From Streptomyces caniscabiei (GTDB lineage Bacteria; Actinomycetota; Actinomycetes; Streptomycetales; Streptomycetaceae), in the NCBI RefSeq assembly GCF_014930365.1, contig NZ_JABXWI010000016.1, positions 124,001 to 188,000 on the forward strand: a DNA stretch of 64,000 nt, read 5' to 3'. Numbering within the stretch: the stretch's first letter is position 1; the number at the start of each line of letters is the position of its first letter. The position numbers and the translations under genes were made by a program. Below are positions 17,400-26,318 of this stretch, piece by piece. The notes under the pieces were generated by a model, which did no database searches, was not told the DNA's origin, and saw only the letters and a list, made by a program, of their open reading frames with translations.

Positions 17400-18176
17400 T
17401 CAAGGGCTTGCGTCGGCTCGTCGCCGGGCGGTGGTGAAGGCCAGGACCGGGTCGCGGCCGTCGTGTCCCCAGGGGAAGGGGGTGACGAGGCCGGCGATGG
17501 CGCGGAAGGCCGGGACGGCGCGGGCCGGCTCTCCGGCGGCGTAGAGGGCGTAGGCCAGCAGGTTGAGGTCGGCGACGGCCGCCGCGTACGGCAGGTGGCC
17601 CGCCTCGGGCCAGGCGGCCTGTGCCGGTTCCAGGATCTGGGTGGCTTCGTACCCGCTCCACAGACGGTCGGCCATGAGTGCCTGGACACCGCCTTTGGAC
17701 CGGGCGGTGTGGTAGCGGTCGATCAACGGCAGCAGCGGGAGGCCGGCTGTCGGTGCAGTGGGCGGTGCCGTGGCCCTGACCTGGTCGACGAAGTCCATGG
17801 ACTGGGCGAGGGATCCGCATTCCCGGGGTGTAGAGACAGCCGTACATCTGCAGGTGGGCTTCGCGGTGCCAGGATCTCTCGCGACGATCTCCCGCCATAC
17901 GGGGAAGACCTCCGTGCGTGGCCTGCCCCACCGGCGGAGCAGCCCGAGGCGCACCACCCACGGGTTGGGGTCGTAGGGATCCAGGCGGGCCGCCGCCGTG
18001 CAGGCCCGGGCGGCCTGTTCGAACTCGTCGTGGTGCAAGGGCGCGTGGGTGCCGCGCGCCATGACTCCCCAGGCGAACAGGGTGTGCGCGTCGGGGCGGT
18101 CGGGACGCAGTTCGGCCCAGGAGCGCTGGATGCCGGGGCGCGTCACGGCGGCCAGGGCGGCAAGTCGATGGGCCAC
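17400..18176 (-). pseudogene. conserved hypothetical (TPR-like) gene, N-truncated with compensating frameshifts
   Basis: 258 codons from GTG 18176. Helical repeat-like protein (FEQAARACTAAARLDPYDPNPWVVRL, then TGLVTPFPWGHDGRDP at the end). Between about 17830 and 17880 the frame reads GTAKPTCRCTAVSTPR, while the neighbouring frame reads WHREAHLQMYGCLYTP, which fits between ARDP and ECGS. This implies a lost base then a gained base, scrambling 16 residues. The GTG start lies in the terminator hairpin of the permease, so the N-terminus is probably missing too. Confidence 0.6.
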
Positions 18177-18252
18177 GTGCGCACAGCGGCGGTCGGGGCG
18201 GTCCCGTGTTCCGGCCTGCGGCCGGAAGCCGGGACCGCCGCTGTGCGCACGT
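18175..18252 (-). terminator. perfect 20-base inverted repeat after the APC permease
   Basis: Arms ACGTGCGCACAGCGGCGGTC (18175-18194) and its exact complement at 18233-18252, with a 38-base interior that itself folds (TTCCGGCCTGCGGCCGGAA). It starts at the permease stop codon and covers the apparent GTG of the next gene. Very likely the permease terminator. Confidence 0.8.
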
Positions 18253-19736
18253 CAGGCGGCGTCGACGTCGGTGGTGGCCAGCTTGCCGTAGACATCGGGC
18301 CGGGTGCGGCGGATGCGTGCGGCGAGAGCCACGCCGGACAGGAACACCGCCGGTGTGAGCGCGACCAGCGACCAGTTGACGGTCGGGCCGGCGCCGGTGA
18401 ACAAGTCCAGACGCTTGCAGACCAGCACGGTGACGGCGGTGAGGAGGACGCCGGCCGCGGCGGGCGCGAGAAGGGTACGAAGCGGTCCCTCGCCGTGCTC
18501 GGCGGAGTTGCGGCGGAAGAACGCGACCACCGCGAAGGCCGCCACTGCCTGCAGCACGAGGATGCCGACCACACCGGGAGTGTTCACCCACAGGAAGAAC
18601 TTGGTGTAGGGGTCGACGCCGATCACGGCGAAGACGGCGACGACCACGGCCGCCAGGATGCTCTGGGCGACACCGGCCACCCACGGCGAGCCGTGCCTGG
18701 GGTGCACCCGGCCCAGGGCCGCGGGGGCGACACTCTCGACGGACAGGGCGTAGACGTAGCGGGTGATGGCGTTGTGGAAGGCGAGCAGGGCGGCGAGCAC
18801 GCTGGTGACGATCAGGACGCGCTGGACGTCGGTCGCCCAGCCGCCGACGTACTGGGTCATGGCGGTGAAGAACATCTCCGCCGGGTTCTTCGCGGCGGCG
18901 CCGACGGCCTGGTCGCTGCCGAACGCCTGCACGATGATCCAGCTGATGAAGGCGTAGAAGAGGCCGAGGAAGCCGATCGCGAGGTAGGTGGCGCGGGGCA
19001 CGGTGCGGTCGGGGTGACGGGCCTCCTCGCGGTAGATGGCGGTGGCCTCGAAGCCGATGAACGCGGCGACAGCGAGACCGAGCGGTCCGCTCATCCCGGA
19101 GACGAAGACGTTCGAGGGGACGAAGGAGTCGAAGGTCAGCCCGCTCGCGCCGCCCTTGACCAGGACCGCGCCGGCGAGCAGCACCAGGATGGCGGTCTCC
19201 GCGATCAGCAGGGCGGCCAGGACCTTGGCACCGAGGTTGATGGAGCGGAAGCCCAGGAACCAGACGACGGCGATCCCGGCGAAGGCGTACACCGGCCACG
19301 GCAGGTCGACGCCGAGTAGGTCGTTCGCGGTGGTGGCGGCGAAGAAGCCGAAGGCGCCGAACATGCCGATCTGCAGGGAGTTGTACGAGAACACCGCGAG
19401 GAACGCCGCCCCCAGCCCCGCCGGACGTCCGAGACCTCGGGCGATGTACGAGTAGAAGGCGCCGGCGTTGCGGATGTACGGCGTCATCGCGGTGAAGCCG
19501 ACCGCGAAGAGGACCAGCACCACGCCGACGGCGAGATAGGCGACCGGGGCGCCGATGCCGCCGAAGAGGATGGCGAGGGGCGCCACGCCGGCCATCACGG
19601 TGAGCGGGGCGGCCGCGGCGACGACGAAGAAGACGATGTCGGCGACGCCGAGGCTGCCGCGCTGGAGGTGGCCCGGATCGGCGCCGACGGCCGGTGGGGA
19701 CTGCTGGGGAGCGGTGGGGACGAGGGGCTCGGTCAT
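18252..19736 (-). CDS. APC family amino acid/polyamine permease
   Basis: 494 residues, about 12-13 helices. The first helix region LGVADIVFFVVAAAAPLTVM carries the small-residue motif of APC transporters, and FIGFEATAIYREEARHPDRT matches the conserved GFE...E segment of helix 6 onward. It lies 77 bases below the amidohydrolase in the same direction, so both probably form an operon that imports an amide or amine compound and hydrolyses it. Confidence 0.92.
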   Translation of the reverse strand: MTEPLVPTAPQQSPPAVGADPGHLQRGSLGVADIVFFVVAAAAPLTVMAGVAPLAILFGGIGAPVAYLAVGVVLVLFAVGFTAMTPYIRNAGAFYSYIARGLGRPAGLGAAFLAVFSYNSLQIGMFGAFGFFAATTANDLLGVDLPWPVYAFAGIAVVWFLGFRSINLGAKVLAALLIAETAILVLLAGAVLVKGGASGLTFDSFVPSNVFVSGMSGPLGLAVAAFIGFEATAIYREEARHPDRTVPRATYLAIGFLGLFYAFISWIIVQAFGSDQAVGAAAKNPAEMFFTAMTQYVGGWATDVQRVLIVTSVLAALLAFHNAITRYVYALSVESVAPAALGRVHPRHGSPWVAGVAQSILAAVVVAVFAVIGVDPYTKFFLWVNTPGVVGILVLQAVAAFAVVAFFRRNSAEHGEGPLRTLLAPAAAGVLLTAVTVLVCKRLDLFTGAGPTVNWSLVALTPAVFLSGVALAARIRRTRPDVYGKLATTDVDAA

Positions 19737-19813
19737 GGAAGTCTCCGCGTGGTGTGTGTCGAGGAGGGGTGGAACGTCCAGGAGACGCAGACCGGTCGTG
19801 ACGCGACGTAGGT

Positions 19814-21469
19814 CTATCGTCGCCCGGCACGCGTGCTGCGGGGGGTGGTGGCGTCGTGGGTGCGCCGGCCGGCGAGCCAGGTGCCCAGGACGGGGAGATG
19901 CGCGAGGTCAGCGGGGGCGGTCCCGGCCGGGTCGGCGGCGAGATGCACCAGGTCGGCGCGCATTCCGGGACGCAGCGCGCCCCATTCCTTCTCCTCGAAC
20001 GCCTGGTGGGCGCATCCCGCGGAGTAGGCGGCGAGAGCGGTGTCGATGTCTATCCGCTCCTCGGGGAGCCAGCCGCCCTCGGGAACTCCCTCGGGCGTCT
20101 GGCGGGTGACCGCGGTGGCGATGCCCCGCAGTGGTTCATGGGCGGTGACCGGCCAGTCGCTGCCGAACGAGAGCCGGGCGCCGGAGGCGAGCAGGGCGGC
20201 GATCTGGTACTGCCGCGCGCCGCGTTCCGGGCCGATCCGCGGCAGGGTCAGCTCGGTCATCAGGGGGTCGGGCTGGGCCCACAGCGGCTGGAGGTTGGCG
20301 ACCACGCCGAGGGCGGCGAACCGGGCCAGGTCGCCGGGGGCGATCAGCTGGGCGTGGGCGATGACCGGACGGCGGTCGCGAGCGCCGTTGGCGCGGGCGG
20401 CCGCCTCGATCGCGTCCAGAGCCATCCGGACCCCGCCGTCGCCGATGGCGTGCAGGTGCGCGCGGAAGCCGAGCGCGTCGACGGCGGTGACGGCCTCGGC
20501 CAGCTCCTCGTGGGACCAATTGGCGATGCCGTGCGAGTGCGGGCAGTCGGTGTAGGGCTCGAGGAGGGCGGCGGTGCCCGCCTCGATGACGCCGTCGGCG
20601 AAGAACTTCACGCTCCGTGCGGTCAGCAGCCCGGGAGCGGAACTCTCCACCTTGTCCCGGTCCGTGGTGAACCGGAGGACGCGCTCGCGCCAGCTGTCGG
20701 GTTCCAGGACGAAGGCGAGGTCGGCGCGCAGGGGAAGCCCTGGTCCGGTGGTCGCGGCGGTGACCCAGACGTCGGCCTGGTGCGGTTCGACCCAGGCGTC
20801 CTGCACCCAGGTCACGCCGGCCGCGGCGAACCGGGTGGCGGCTTCGCGCAGGGCCGCCACCTGTGCCTCGTGGGACGCCGTGGGAATGAGGGCGAGCACC
20901 GGGCCGAGGGCGCCGAACTCGCGCAGGGTGCCCAGCGGTTCGGCGGATCCGCCGCGGCGCAGGATCTCCCCGCCCGCCGGATCGGGGGTGCCGGCTGTGT
21001 AACCGGCCCGGCGCAGGGCCTCGCTGTTCACCCAGGCGGTGTGGTGGTCCATGGTGCGCAGGACGACGGGACGGTCGGGTACGGCGGCGTCCAGCCACCG
21101 GGCGTCGAATCTGCCGTCGGGGGCGAGCCACGGGTCGAAGCCGTCACCGGTGATCCACTCCGTCTCCGGGTGTTCGGCGGCCCAGCCTCGTACGGTCTCG
21201 ACGATCTCCTCGACGCTTCCGCGCTCCCGGACCGGCACGCCCGCCAGACCCAGCCCTCCCATCACCGGGTGCGCATGTCCGTCGCCGAACGCGGGCAGCA
21301 GGGCCCCGCCGGCCAGGTCGACGACGGTGGTACGCGGTCCCCGGGCGTCCAGCGCCTGTGCGCCGAGGGCGGTGATCCGGCCGCCTGTGACGGCAAGGGC
21401 GCCGTGGACGGAGCCGTCCGGGGCCCCGGTCCGGACGGTCCCTCCGGTGAAGACGATGTCGGCGTGCAT
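19814..21469 (-). CDS. YtcJ-type amidohydrolase
   Basis: 551 residues, amidohydrolase-3 family. Metal site GDGHAHPVMG near residue 65; HLHAIGDGGVRMAL and FGSDWPVTAHEPL supply the later His and Asp. N-terminal ADIVFTGGTVRTG is the usual small beta-domain. The family cleaves N-acyl or formamide bonds; the substrate here is not known. ATG 21469 is used; a longer open frame to 21685 would overlap the operator region. Divergent from a TetR gene with two operator-like sites between. Confidence 0.9.
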   Translation of the reverse strand: MHADIVFTGGTVRTGAPDGSVHGALAVTGGRITALGAQALDARGPRTTVVDLAGGALLPAFGDGHAHPVMGGLGLAGVPVRERGSVEEIVETVRGWAAEHPETEWITGDGFDPWLAPDGRFDARWLDAAVPDRPVVLRTMDHHTAWVNSEALRRAGYTAGTPDPAGGEILRRGGSAEPLGTLREFGALGPVLALIPTASHEAQVAALREAATRFAAAGVTWVQDAWVEPHQADVWVTAATTGPGLPLRADLAFVLEPDSWRERVLRFTTDRDKVESSAPGLLTARSVKFFADGVIEAGTAALLEPYTDCPHSHGIANWSHEELAEAVTAVDALGFRAHLHAIGDGGVRMALDAIEAAARANGARDRRPVIAHAQLIAPGDLARFAALGVVANLQPLWAQPDPLMTELTLPRIGPERGARQYQIAALLASGARLSFGSDWPVTAHEPLRGIATAVTRQTPEGVPEGGWLPEERIDIDTALAAYSAGCAHQAFEEKEWGALRPGMRADLVHLAADPAGTAPADLAHLPVLGTWLAGRRTHDATTPRSTRAGRR

Positions 21470-21505
21470 GGCGTGTGGCGGTGCCTTTCCTTCGGCCGAC
21501 CACCT

Positions 21506-21585
21506 AACTGAAAGGTGTTCGGTTTCCGGTAATGTAGGCGCCGTCCGGGCGACTGGGAAGAGTTTTACTGAATGCCATTCGGTAA
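21506..21585. promoter_or_regulatory. two TetR-type operators between divergent amidohydrolase and tetR
   Basis: Site 1, 21506-21525, AACTGAAAGGTGTTCGGTTT, is an imperfect palindrome. Site 2, 21565-21585, has arms TTACTGAATG and CATTCGGTAA around one base, with one mismatched pair. Both share GAA...TTC spacing and sit in the intergenic promoter zone. Confidence 0.6.
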
Positions 21586-21630
21586 CGTCTGGGTTACGGC
21601 AAACGAAGACAATTTCTCCGAGGAGCCACC

Positions 21631-22242
21631 GTGGGACGGCCGCGCACACCCCTGCTGGACCGCCGGCGCATCGGTGCCGCGGCACTGCGCCTGGCCGACG
21701 AGAAGGGCGCCTTCTCCATCCCGGCCCTGGCCAAAGCGCTGGGTGTCGCCCCGTCCGCGCTCTACCACCACGTCGCCGGCCGCGACGAGATCATCTCGCT
21801 GATGCGCGAGGAGCTCGCCCTGGCGACCGGAGACGACCAGGACTGGTCGCAGCCCTGGGAGAAGGTCCTGGAGGGCTGGGCCCGCTCCTATCTGGACGCC
21901 TTCGCCGCCCACCCGGGGGCGGTTCCCCTGCTCGCCACCGCCCCGCTGGCCGAACCCTTCATGCACGTGATGTACGAGAAGGTCGCGAAGCTGCTCCTGG
22001 ACGCGGGCTTCGCCGCGCATCAGGTCATGCCGCTGATCACCGCACTGGAGAGCTTCGTGCTCGGCTCCGCCCTCGATCTGGTGGCGCCGCCCGTGATGGT
22101 CTCCGACGTCGCCCGCGACGCGACTCCGCACCTCAGCGCCGTACTCGACCAGACCCCCGCCGACCGCAGCCGCGCCACCCTGGCCTTCGACCTCGGCCTG
22201 CGCGCCCTGCTCATCGGCTTCCGCGACCTGCTGGATCACTGA
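21631..22242 (+). CDS. TetR family transcriptional regulator
   Basis: 203 residues. HTH: DRRRIGAAALRLADEKGAFS, IPALAKALGVAPSALYHHVA, GRDEIISLMREE. The C-terminal half (PLLATAPLAEPFMHVMYEKV and ITALESFVLGSALD) resembles the TetR_C domain of tetracycline-repressor-like proteins. GTG start with AGGAG six bases upstream. Divergent from the amidohydrolase-permease operon and likely its repressor. Confidence 0.92.
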   Translation: MGRPRTPLLDRRRIGAAALRLADEKGAFSIPALAKALGVAPSALYHHVAGRDEIISLMREELALATGDDQDWSQPWEKVLEGWARSYLDAFAAHPGAVPLLATAPLAEPFMHVMYEKVAKLLLDAGFAAHQVMPLITALESFVLGSALDLVAPPVMVSDVARDATPHLSAVLDQTPADRSRATLAFDLGLRALLIGFRDLLDH

Positions 22243-22329
22243 GTCGTGCGCGTCGCCGGGCCTCGACGGGCACTACGCTGAGCGGCTCGACGCGAAGATC
22301 CTGACAACGAAGAACCGCACCTGCGGGCG

Positions 22330-22500
22330 AACGGCAGCAACGAGCTGAACTACCTGGTCACCGACCAGCACGGCACCGGGCCCCTCGCCATCGATGCCAC
22401 GAACCATGACTACTCACGGCGCTGCACCACCCCGGTCGGCGCACCGAGGGGCAGCGTCGCCGGAGCCGCCTGGGGAATGGCAGGCCGAGGCTCAACACCG
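22330..22500 (+). pseudogene. RHS/YD-repeat protein remnant
   Basis: Translates as NGSNELNYLVTDQHGTGPLA then IDATNHDYSRRCTTPVGAPR GS, matching the conserved TDHHGT...AIDAT...RR..TPxGxxRG core found near the end of actinobacterial RHS proteins. No start, and the core continuation is lost after about 22480, so this is a fragment. Confidence 0.6.
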
Positions 22501-22959
22501 CGTCGACTGCCTCCGCACAATCACCGAGCCGGGCCCCTGGCCTCCTTCGCCGCGGATCCCGGATCACTCTGGTAGCCGGCTTCACGGCTGAGGGCGGCGA
22601 CGAACGGCCACCGGAACGGTTCGACGACGTGGTACTCGTCGACACCGGACCCGCCGGTCCGGAGGCGTTCGTCGTGGCACTGCGCGCGTCGGACGCGGAG
22701 CGCCTGCTGGGGTGTGCCGGTTCCGCGACGGTGTACACCATGCTGCCCGCCGCCGAGAGCACGAGTCGTGCCCCCGGCACGCGGCCGGAATAGTCCATGG
22801 TGACGCGTGGTCATCGCACCAGCGGCAATGGTGCCGAGGCAGCGGATTGAGACCGTCATCGGACCGTCGGCACCTGTTGTGGCCCCCGTGCCGTCCTTCG
22901 GCACGGGAGCATGAGAGACCAGCCGGTGATCAGGTCGGGGGTTCCACGGCGAAGGCTCC

Positions 22960-22988
22960 GACGGGGCACTCGGTTCGAGTGCCCCGTC
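22960..22988 (-). terminator. hairpin terminator of the aromatic-acid transporter
   Basis: Perfect 12-base arms GACGGGGCACTC and GAGTGCCCCGTC with a 5-base loop, 22 bases after the transporter stop. Confidence 0.75.
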
Positions 22989-23010
22989 CGAGTCGAGGAC
23001 CCGGCGTGGA

Positions 23011-24396
23011 TCAGGTCGGCTCCGGCAAGGAGCGCGCGGTCCCCTCTGTGCTCGAGCGTCCCACCGGCGCTGCATCGCCAGGAGCGCGGGGAACCAGTCC
23101 GATCAGTGCTGCACCGATGAGGCCGGGTACCGCGAGGGCGTAGAAGTTCCACTGGTACGCCAGTCCCGCCCCGATGATGAGTCCGAGCAGTGGTGGTGCG
23201 AGCATCGAGCCGAGGCGGCCGAAGCCCAGCGCCCACCCCAGCGCCGTGGCGCCCATCCGTACCGGGTAGTGCTTGGAGACGTAGGCGAGGACGAACGTCT
23301 GCGTTCCCATCGCGCCGACACCCCCCAGCGCGACGGCCGCGTACAGCAGCGCCGTGGGCAGTCGCAGGCTGAGGAGGATCAACGCCGCGCCGGCCAGGAG
23401 GGACGTCGTGACGATGACCGGCTTCGAGCCGAGTCGGTCGGCGGCCGTGGAGATGAGGAGCTGGCCGACGACAGCTCCGAGGTTGAACATGAGCAGGAAG
23501 CCAAGTGCCGACCCGGAGGAGTAGCCGGCCCGGCGCATGATCTCCGGGAGCCAGGTGTTGTACCCGTAGATCATGAACAGGCACAGGCACGACATGGCCA
23601 GGAAGCAGAGCGTCGCCACGATGTAGTCGCGCGAGAACAGGGCCTTCACGGGCGACGTGCTGTCCGGGTCGGTCGCGGCCGGCGACTGGGTCGGCGCGGT
23701 TGCTTCCTGCGGTGCGTCCTCGAGCCTGATGTTCCAGCGGCGAGCTGTCCTGTCCGCCTCGGCGTATCGGCCCTTCGCCTGGAGGAAGGCGATCGACTCG
23801 GGCAGGAACTTCAGGGCCACGGGCACGATGAGGATCAGCGGGAGGAGCCCGAGCAGGAACATCGCCTGCCAGCCGAACCGGGGGATCACCGACATGCCCA
23901 CCAGAGCGGCGATGATGCCGCCCACGGGAAAGCCGCTGAAGATGATCGCGAATACCAGGTTGCGCGTTTTCGGGTGCGAGTACTCTCCGCTGAGGGCACT
24001 GGCGGTCGGCAGTACGCCACCGAGCCCGAGGCCTGCGAGGAACCGGAAGAGCCCGAACAGTTCCGGGGATGTCGCGGTCGCGCACAGGCCTGTCATCACC
24101 GAGAACCAGGTCAGACAGGCGATCAGCATCCTGCGTCGGCCCAGTACATCGGTGAGCGTGCCGACCGTCGTGGCCCCGATGAGCATGCCGATCAGAGCGA
24201 CCGAACCGATCAGCCCGGCACCGGCGGGGGTCAGGCCCCACCCGCCTTCGTGCAGCAGGGACGGGATGACAGCGCCGTAGATCACGACGTCGTATCCGTC
24301 GGCGGTGATGGCGAGCCCGCAGATCGCGAGGACCAGCAGGGTCACCGGAGGCCAGACGGCCTGGCCGCGACTTCCTCCGTGACTGTCTTCGAGCAT
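23011..24396 (-). CDS. AAHS-family aromatic acid:H+ symporter (MFS)
   Basis: 461 residues, 12 helices. DGYDVVIYGAVIPSLL in helix 1 is the DGxD motif required in PcaK/GenK-type transporters; GTLTDVLGRRRMLIACL is MFS motif A; PESIAFLQAKGRYAEADR begins the central loop. These proteins import benzoate-type acids with protons. Placed beside gentisate-pathway genes, gentisate or a hydroxybenzoate is a plausible substrate (inference). Start ATG 24396. Candidate GntR sites lie about 200-310 bases upstream. Confidence 0.9.
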   Translation of the reverse strand: MLEDSHGGSRGQAVWPPVTLLVLAICGLAITADGYDVVIYGAVIPSLLHEGGWGLTPAGAGLIGSVALIGMLIGATTVGTLTDVLGRRRMLIACLTWFSVMTGLCATATSPELFGLFRFLAGLGLGGVLPTASALSGEYSHPKTRNLVFAIIFSGFPVGGIIAALVGMSVIPRFGWQAMFLLGLLPLILIVPVALKFLPESIAFLQAKGRYAEADRTARRWNIRLEDAPQEATAPTQSPAATDPDSTSPVKALFSRDYIVATLCFLAMSCLCLFMIYGYNTWLPEIMRRAGYSSGSALGFLLMFNLGAVVGQLLISTAADRLGSKPVIVTTSLLAGAALILLSLRLPTALLYAAVALGGVGAMGTQTFVLAYVSKHYPVRMGATALGWALGFGRLGSMLAPPLLGLIIGAGLAYQWNFYALAVPGLIGAALIGLVPRAPGDAAPVGRSSTEGTARSLPEPT

Positions 24397-24594
24397 GGCA
24401 ATCCTTCCACGTGGCGTGCGGGTATGGGTTGTTTCGCCCGTCGGAGACGGCGTGCGTACCCCCTCGGGGGCAGCCTCGGGCCGATCGGAGCGATGTCAGG
24501 GCTTGTGCGCGGAGGCTGAAGGCATGCGCAGCCCATCAGCGAGGTTGCTGGAGATGGCCGGACTGTATCGACTGCGGCTCGACTCGTATCGCTA

Positions 24595-24606
24595 AGTGTG
24601 CACACT
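24595..24606. promoter_or_regulatory. GntR-type operator candidate 1
   Basis: AGTGTGCACACT, perfect 12-base palindrome upstream of the aromatic-acid transporter. One of seven similar sites in this island. Confidence 0.55.
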
Positions 24607-24702
24607 GATGGGCGGCTGTAAAGGTTCCTTGCGCAGAAAGAGGGGGAGAGTAGAGGCTGTGCGTGTGTATGCCCATGTCTACTGCGGCGCGTCGCGAATC
24701 AA

Positions 24703-24714
24703 TGTGTATGCACA
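24703..24714. promoter_or_regulatory. GntR-type operator candidate 2
   Basis: TGTGTATGCACA, imperfect version of the same palindrome, 97 bases further from the transporter gene. Confidence 0.45.
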
Positions 24715-25202
24715 ATTGATGTGTGTGGAGGTCCTACGGAATAGCGTCGGAACCGCGGTGTCGGCCGGCGGTGCCCGGCCGATGGCGGACGCGTGCGGAG
24801 GCGGCCGTCTTCCGGTCGACCGCTCTCGCCTAGGAGATCCGTGCGACGACGAAGGCGTCCGGGACGGTCGAGGACCGCCAGTCACACGTGCCGGCGTGTG
24901 GCCTCCAGGACGCGCAGAAACAGTCCGCGCGGGTTCGACGTGCCCAGCTCCCGTGCGGCTGCTGCGCCACGGTGGCCGTAGCGGTTCCTCTCGTCGTGGT
25001 GGCGGGCCTTCGGCCGCTGACACACGAGTCCGGGCATGCGCACGAACGCCCCCCCCGCGAGTCGGCGGCGGTCATGGCGCCGCGCACCACACCCGGCGGT
25101 CACGATCCGCAGAGGGCGCGAGAGGGCTGGTTGGATCGGCCTCAGGGCGCCTACCGGGCGTGAGTCCGGTGCAGGCGCCCCTCGCCGTGCGGCCCAGCGC
25201 TG

Positions 25203-26318
25203 TTACGCGTCCCAGTCTTCCGGGCGTACGGTGAGCGCCACCCGCCCGAGGCTGTTGTCGTCCTCCATGTAACGGTGGGCGTCGGCTGCGCGAGCGATGG
25301 GGAACGTGCGGTCGACCACGGCCCGGAAGCCGTTCTCCACCTGCTTCCACAGTTCCGCCACCGCCGCCGGGTTGCCCGTGCGGACCCCGATGATGCGGTG
25401 GCAGTCGGAGTACACGCGCCGCAGATCGATTCCCACCTTGCCGCCGAGGAAGGCGCCCGAGGTGACCACCGCGCCGCCGCGGGCCAGCGAGTCGACGGTG
25501 GCGTCCCAGACGTCCGGGTCGCCGAGGTTGTCGACGGCGATGTCGACCCCGCGACCCCCGGTGGCCTCGCGTACGCGCTTTACGAAGTCCGGCGCGTTGG
25601 TGTCGAGCACGAGGTCGGCTCCCGCGGCGGCCATGGCCGTGCGCTTGTCGGCGGAACGGGAGGTCGAGATGATCTTCGCGCCCAGATGCTGGGCGTAGGC
25701 GGCCGTGGTGGAGCCGAGTGCGGAGGACGCGCCCTGGACGAGCACCCAGTGTCCGGGGCGGAGCCCTGCCTGGGTCATCTGGTTGGCGGCGACGGCTCCG
25801 AGGAGTGCGAGGGAGGCGGCCATTGCGGCCGGGATGCCGTCCGGAACCCTGTGGACGTTGCGGGCCGGCACCGCGCAGTACTGCGCGTATGCGCCGGGGC
25901 GGTGGTTGCCTATGAGGGTCAGACCGTCGCAGACTTCCTCGCGGCCCTCGGCGCAGTAGGAACACCTGCCGCAGGCGACCGGAGGTATCACCGCCACGCG
26001 GTCGCCCACGCGCACCGAGTCCACGCCCTCGCCCAGAGCGGCGACGGTGCCGGCGTGGTCGGCGCCCAGGATGTGGGGCGGATCGATCCTGACGTACGGA
26101 TGGTTGCCGGCACGGGCCGTCAGGTCGAGCAGTCGTCCGATACCGACCGCGGCGACCTGGACGAGGACCTCTCCGGGGCCGGGGTTCGGGGTCTCCACCG
26201 TGGCCTGCTCCAGGACCTCGGGCGGTCCGAACCGGCGGAACAGCATGGCTCGCATCGTCGCGGAGACCGGCAGTGCCTGCGACCAGCCGAGCTCGGAGAG
26301 TGGCACCGTGTCGCTCAT
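25203..26318 (-). CDS. zinc-type NAD(P)-dependent alcohol dehydrogenase (MDR)
   Basis: 371 residues, medium-chain dehydrogenase fold. PPHILGADHAGTVAALG (GHE-like active-site region, here GADHAG), a structural-zinc loop GRCSYCAEGREEVC, and the Rossmann segment VLVQGASSALGSTTAAYAQH. The usual catalytic Cys near residue 60 is replaced (GIGRLLDLTARAG), so it may act as a quinone-reductase-like or metal-poor enzyme. Overlaps the downstream end of the FAH gene by ATGA, so both are co-translated. Role in the aromatic pathway not defined. Confidence 0.85.
   Translation of the reverse strand: MSDTVPLSELGWSQALPVSATMRAMLFRRFGPPEVLEQATVETPNPGPGEVLVQVAAVGIGRLLDLTARAGNHPYVRIDPPHILGADHAGTVAALGEGVDSVRVGDRVAVIPPVACGRCSYCAEGREEVCDGLTLIGNHRPGAYAQYCAVPARNVHRVPDGIPAAMAASLALLGAVAANQMTQAGLRPGHWVLVQGASSALGSTTAAYAQHLGAKIISTSRSADKRTAMAAAGADLVLDTNAPDFVKRVREATGGRGVDIAVDNLGDPDVWDATVDSLARGGAVVTSGAFLGGKVGIDLRRVYSDCHRIIGVRTGNPAAVAELWKQVENGFRAVVDRTFPIARAADAHRYMEDDNSLGRVALTVRPEDWDA

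Larger units (their letters stand above)
22243..23010. other. decayed intergenic region
   Basis: Contains an RHS-repeat remnant (22330-22500), a weak coding-like stretch with no recognisable start at about 22563-22793 (reads FDDVVLVDTGPAGPEAFVVA) and the terminator of the transporter to the right. No intact gene. Confidence 0.5.
24397..25202. other. long gene-free stretch with operator-like sites
   Basis: The left third is the transporter promoter region and carries two GTG-N-CAC palindromes (24595, 24703). The rest contains only short frames without ribosome sites or recognisable domains, e.g. a minus-strand frame at 24882-25103; probably decayed DNA. Confidence 0.5.

Noticed and set aside
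17362..19830. 822-codon minus frame
   Set aside because: Arg-rich shadow of the APC permease and hypothetical gene; used only as evidence for the local frameshift.
22563..22793. Coding-like + segment ending at TAG 22791
   Set aside because: No start or upstream continuation; may be a gene tail but function and borders cannot be supported.
24882..25103. Short minus frame containing HHDERNRYGHRG
   Set aside because: Looks mildly protein-like but has no start signal or known match; not enough support.
24596..25234. 212-codon + frame in the gap before the dehydrogenase
   Set aside because: No ribosome site, no domain, and Arg/Gly-biased composition; the gap more likely holds regulatory and decayed DNA.
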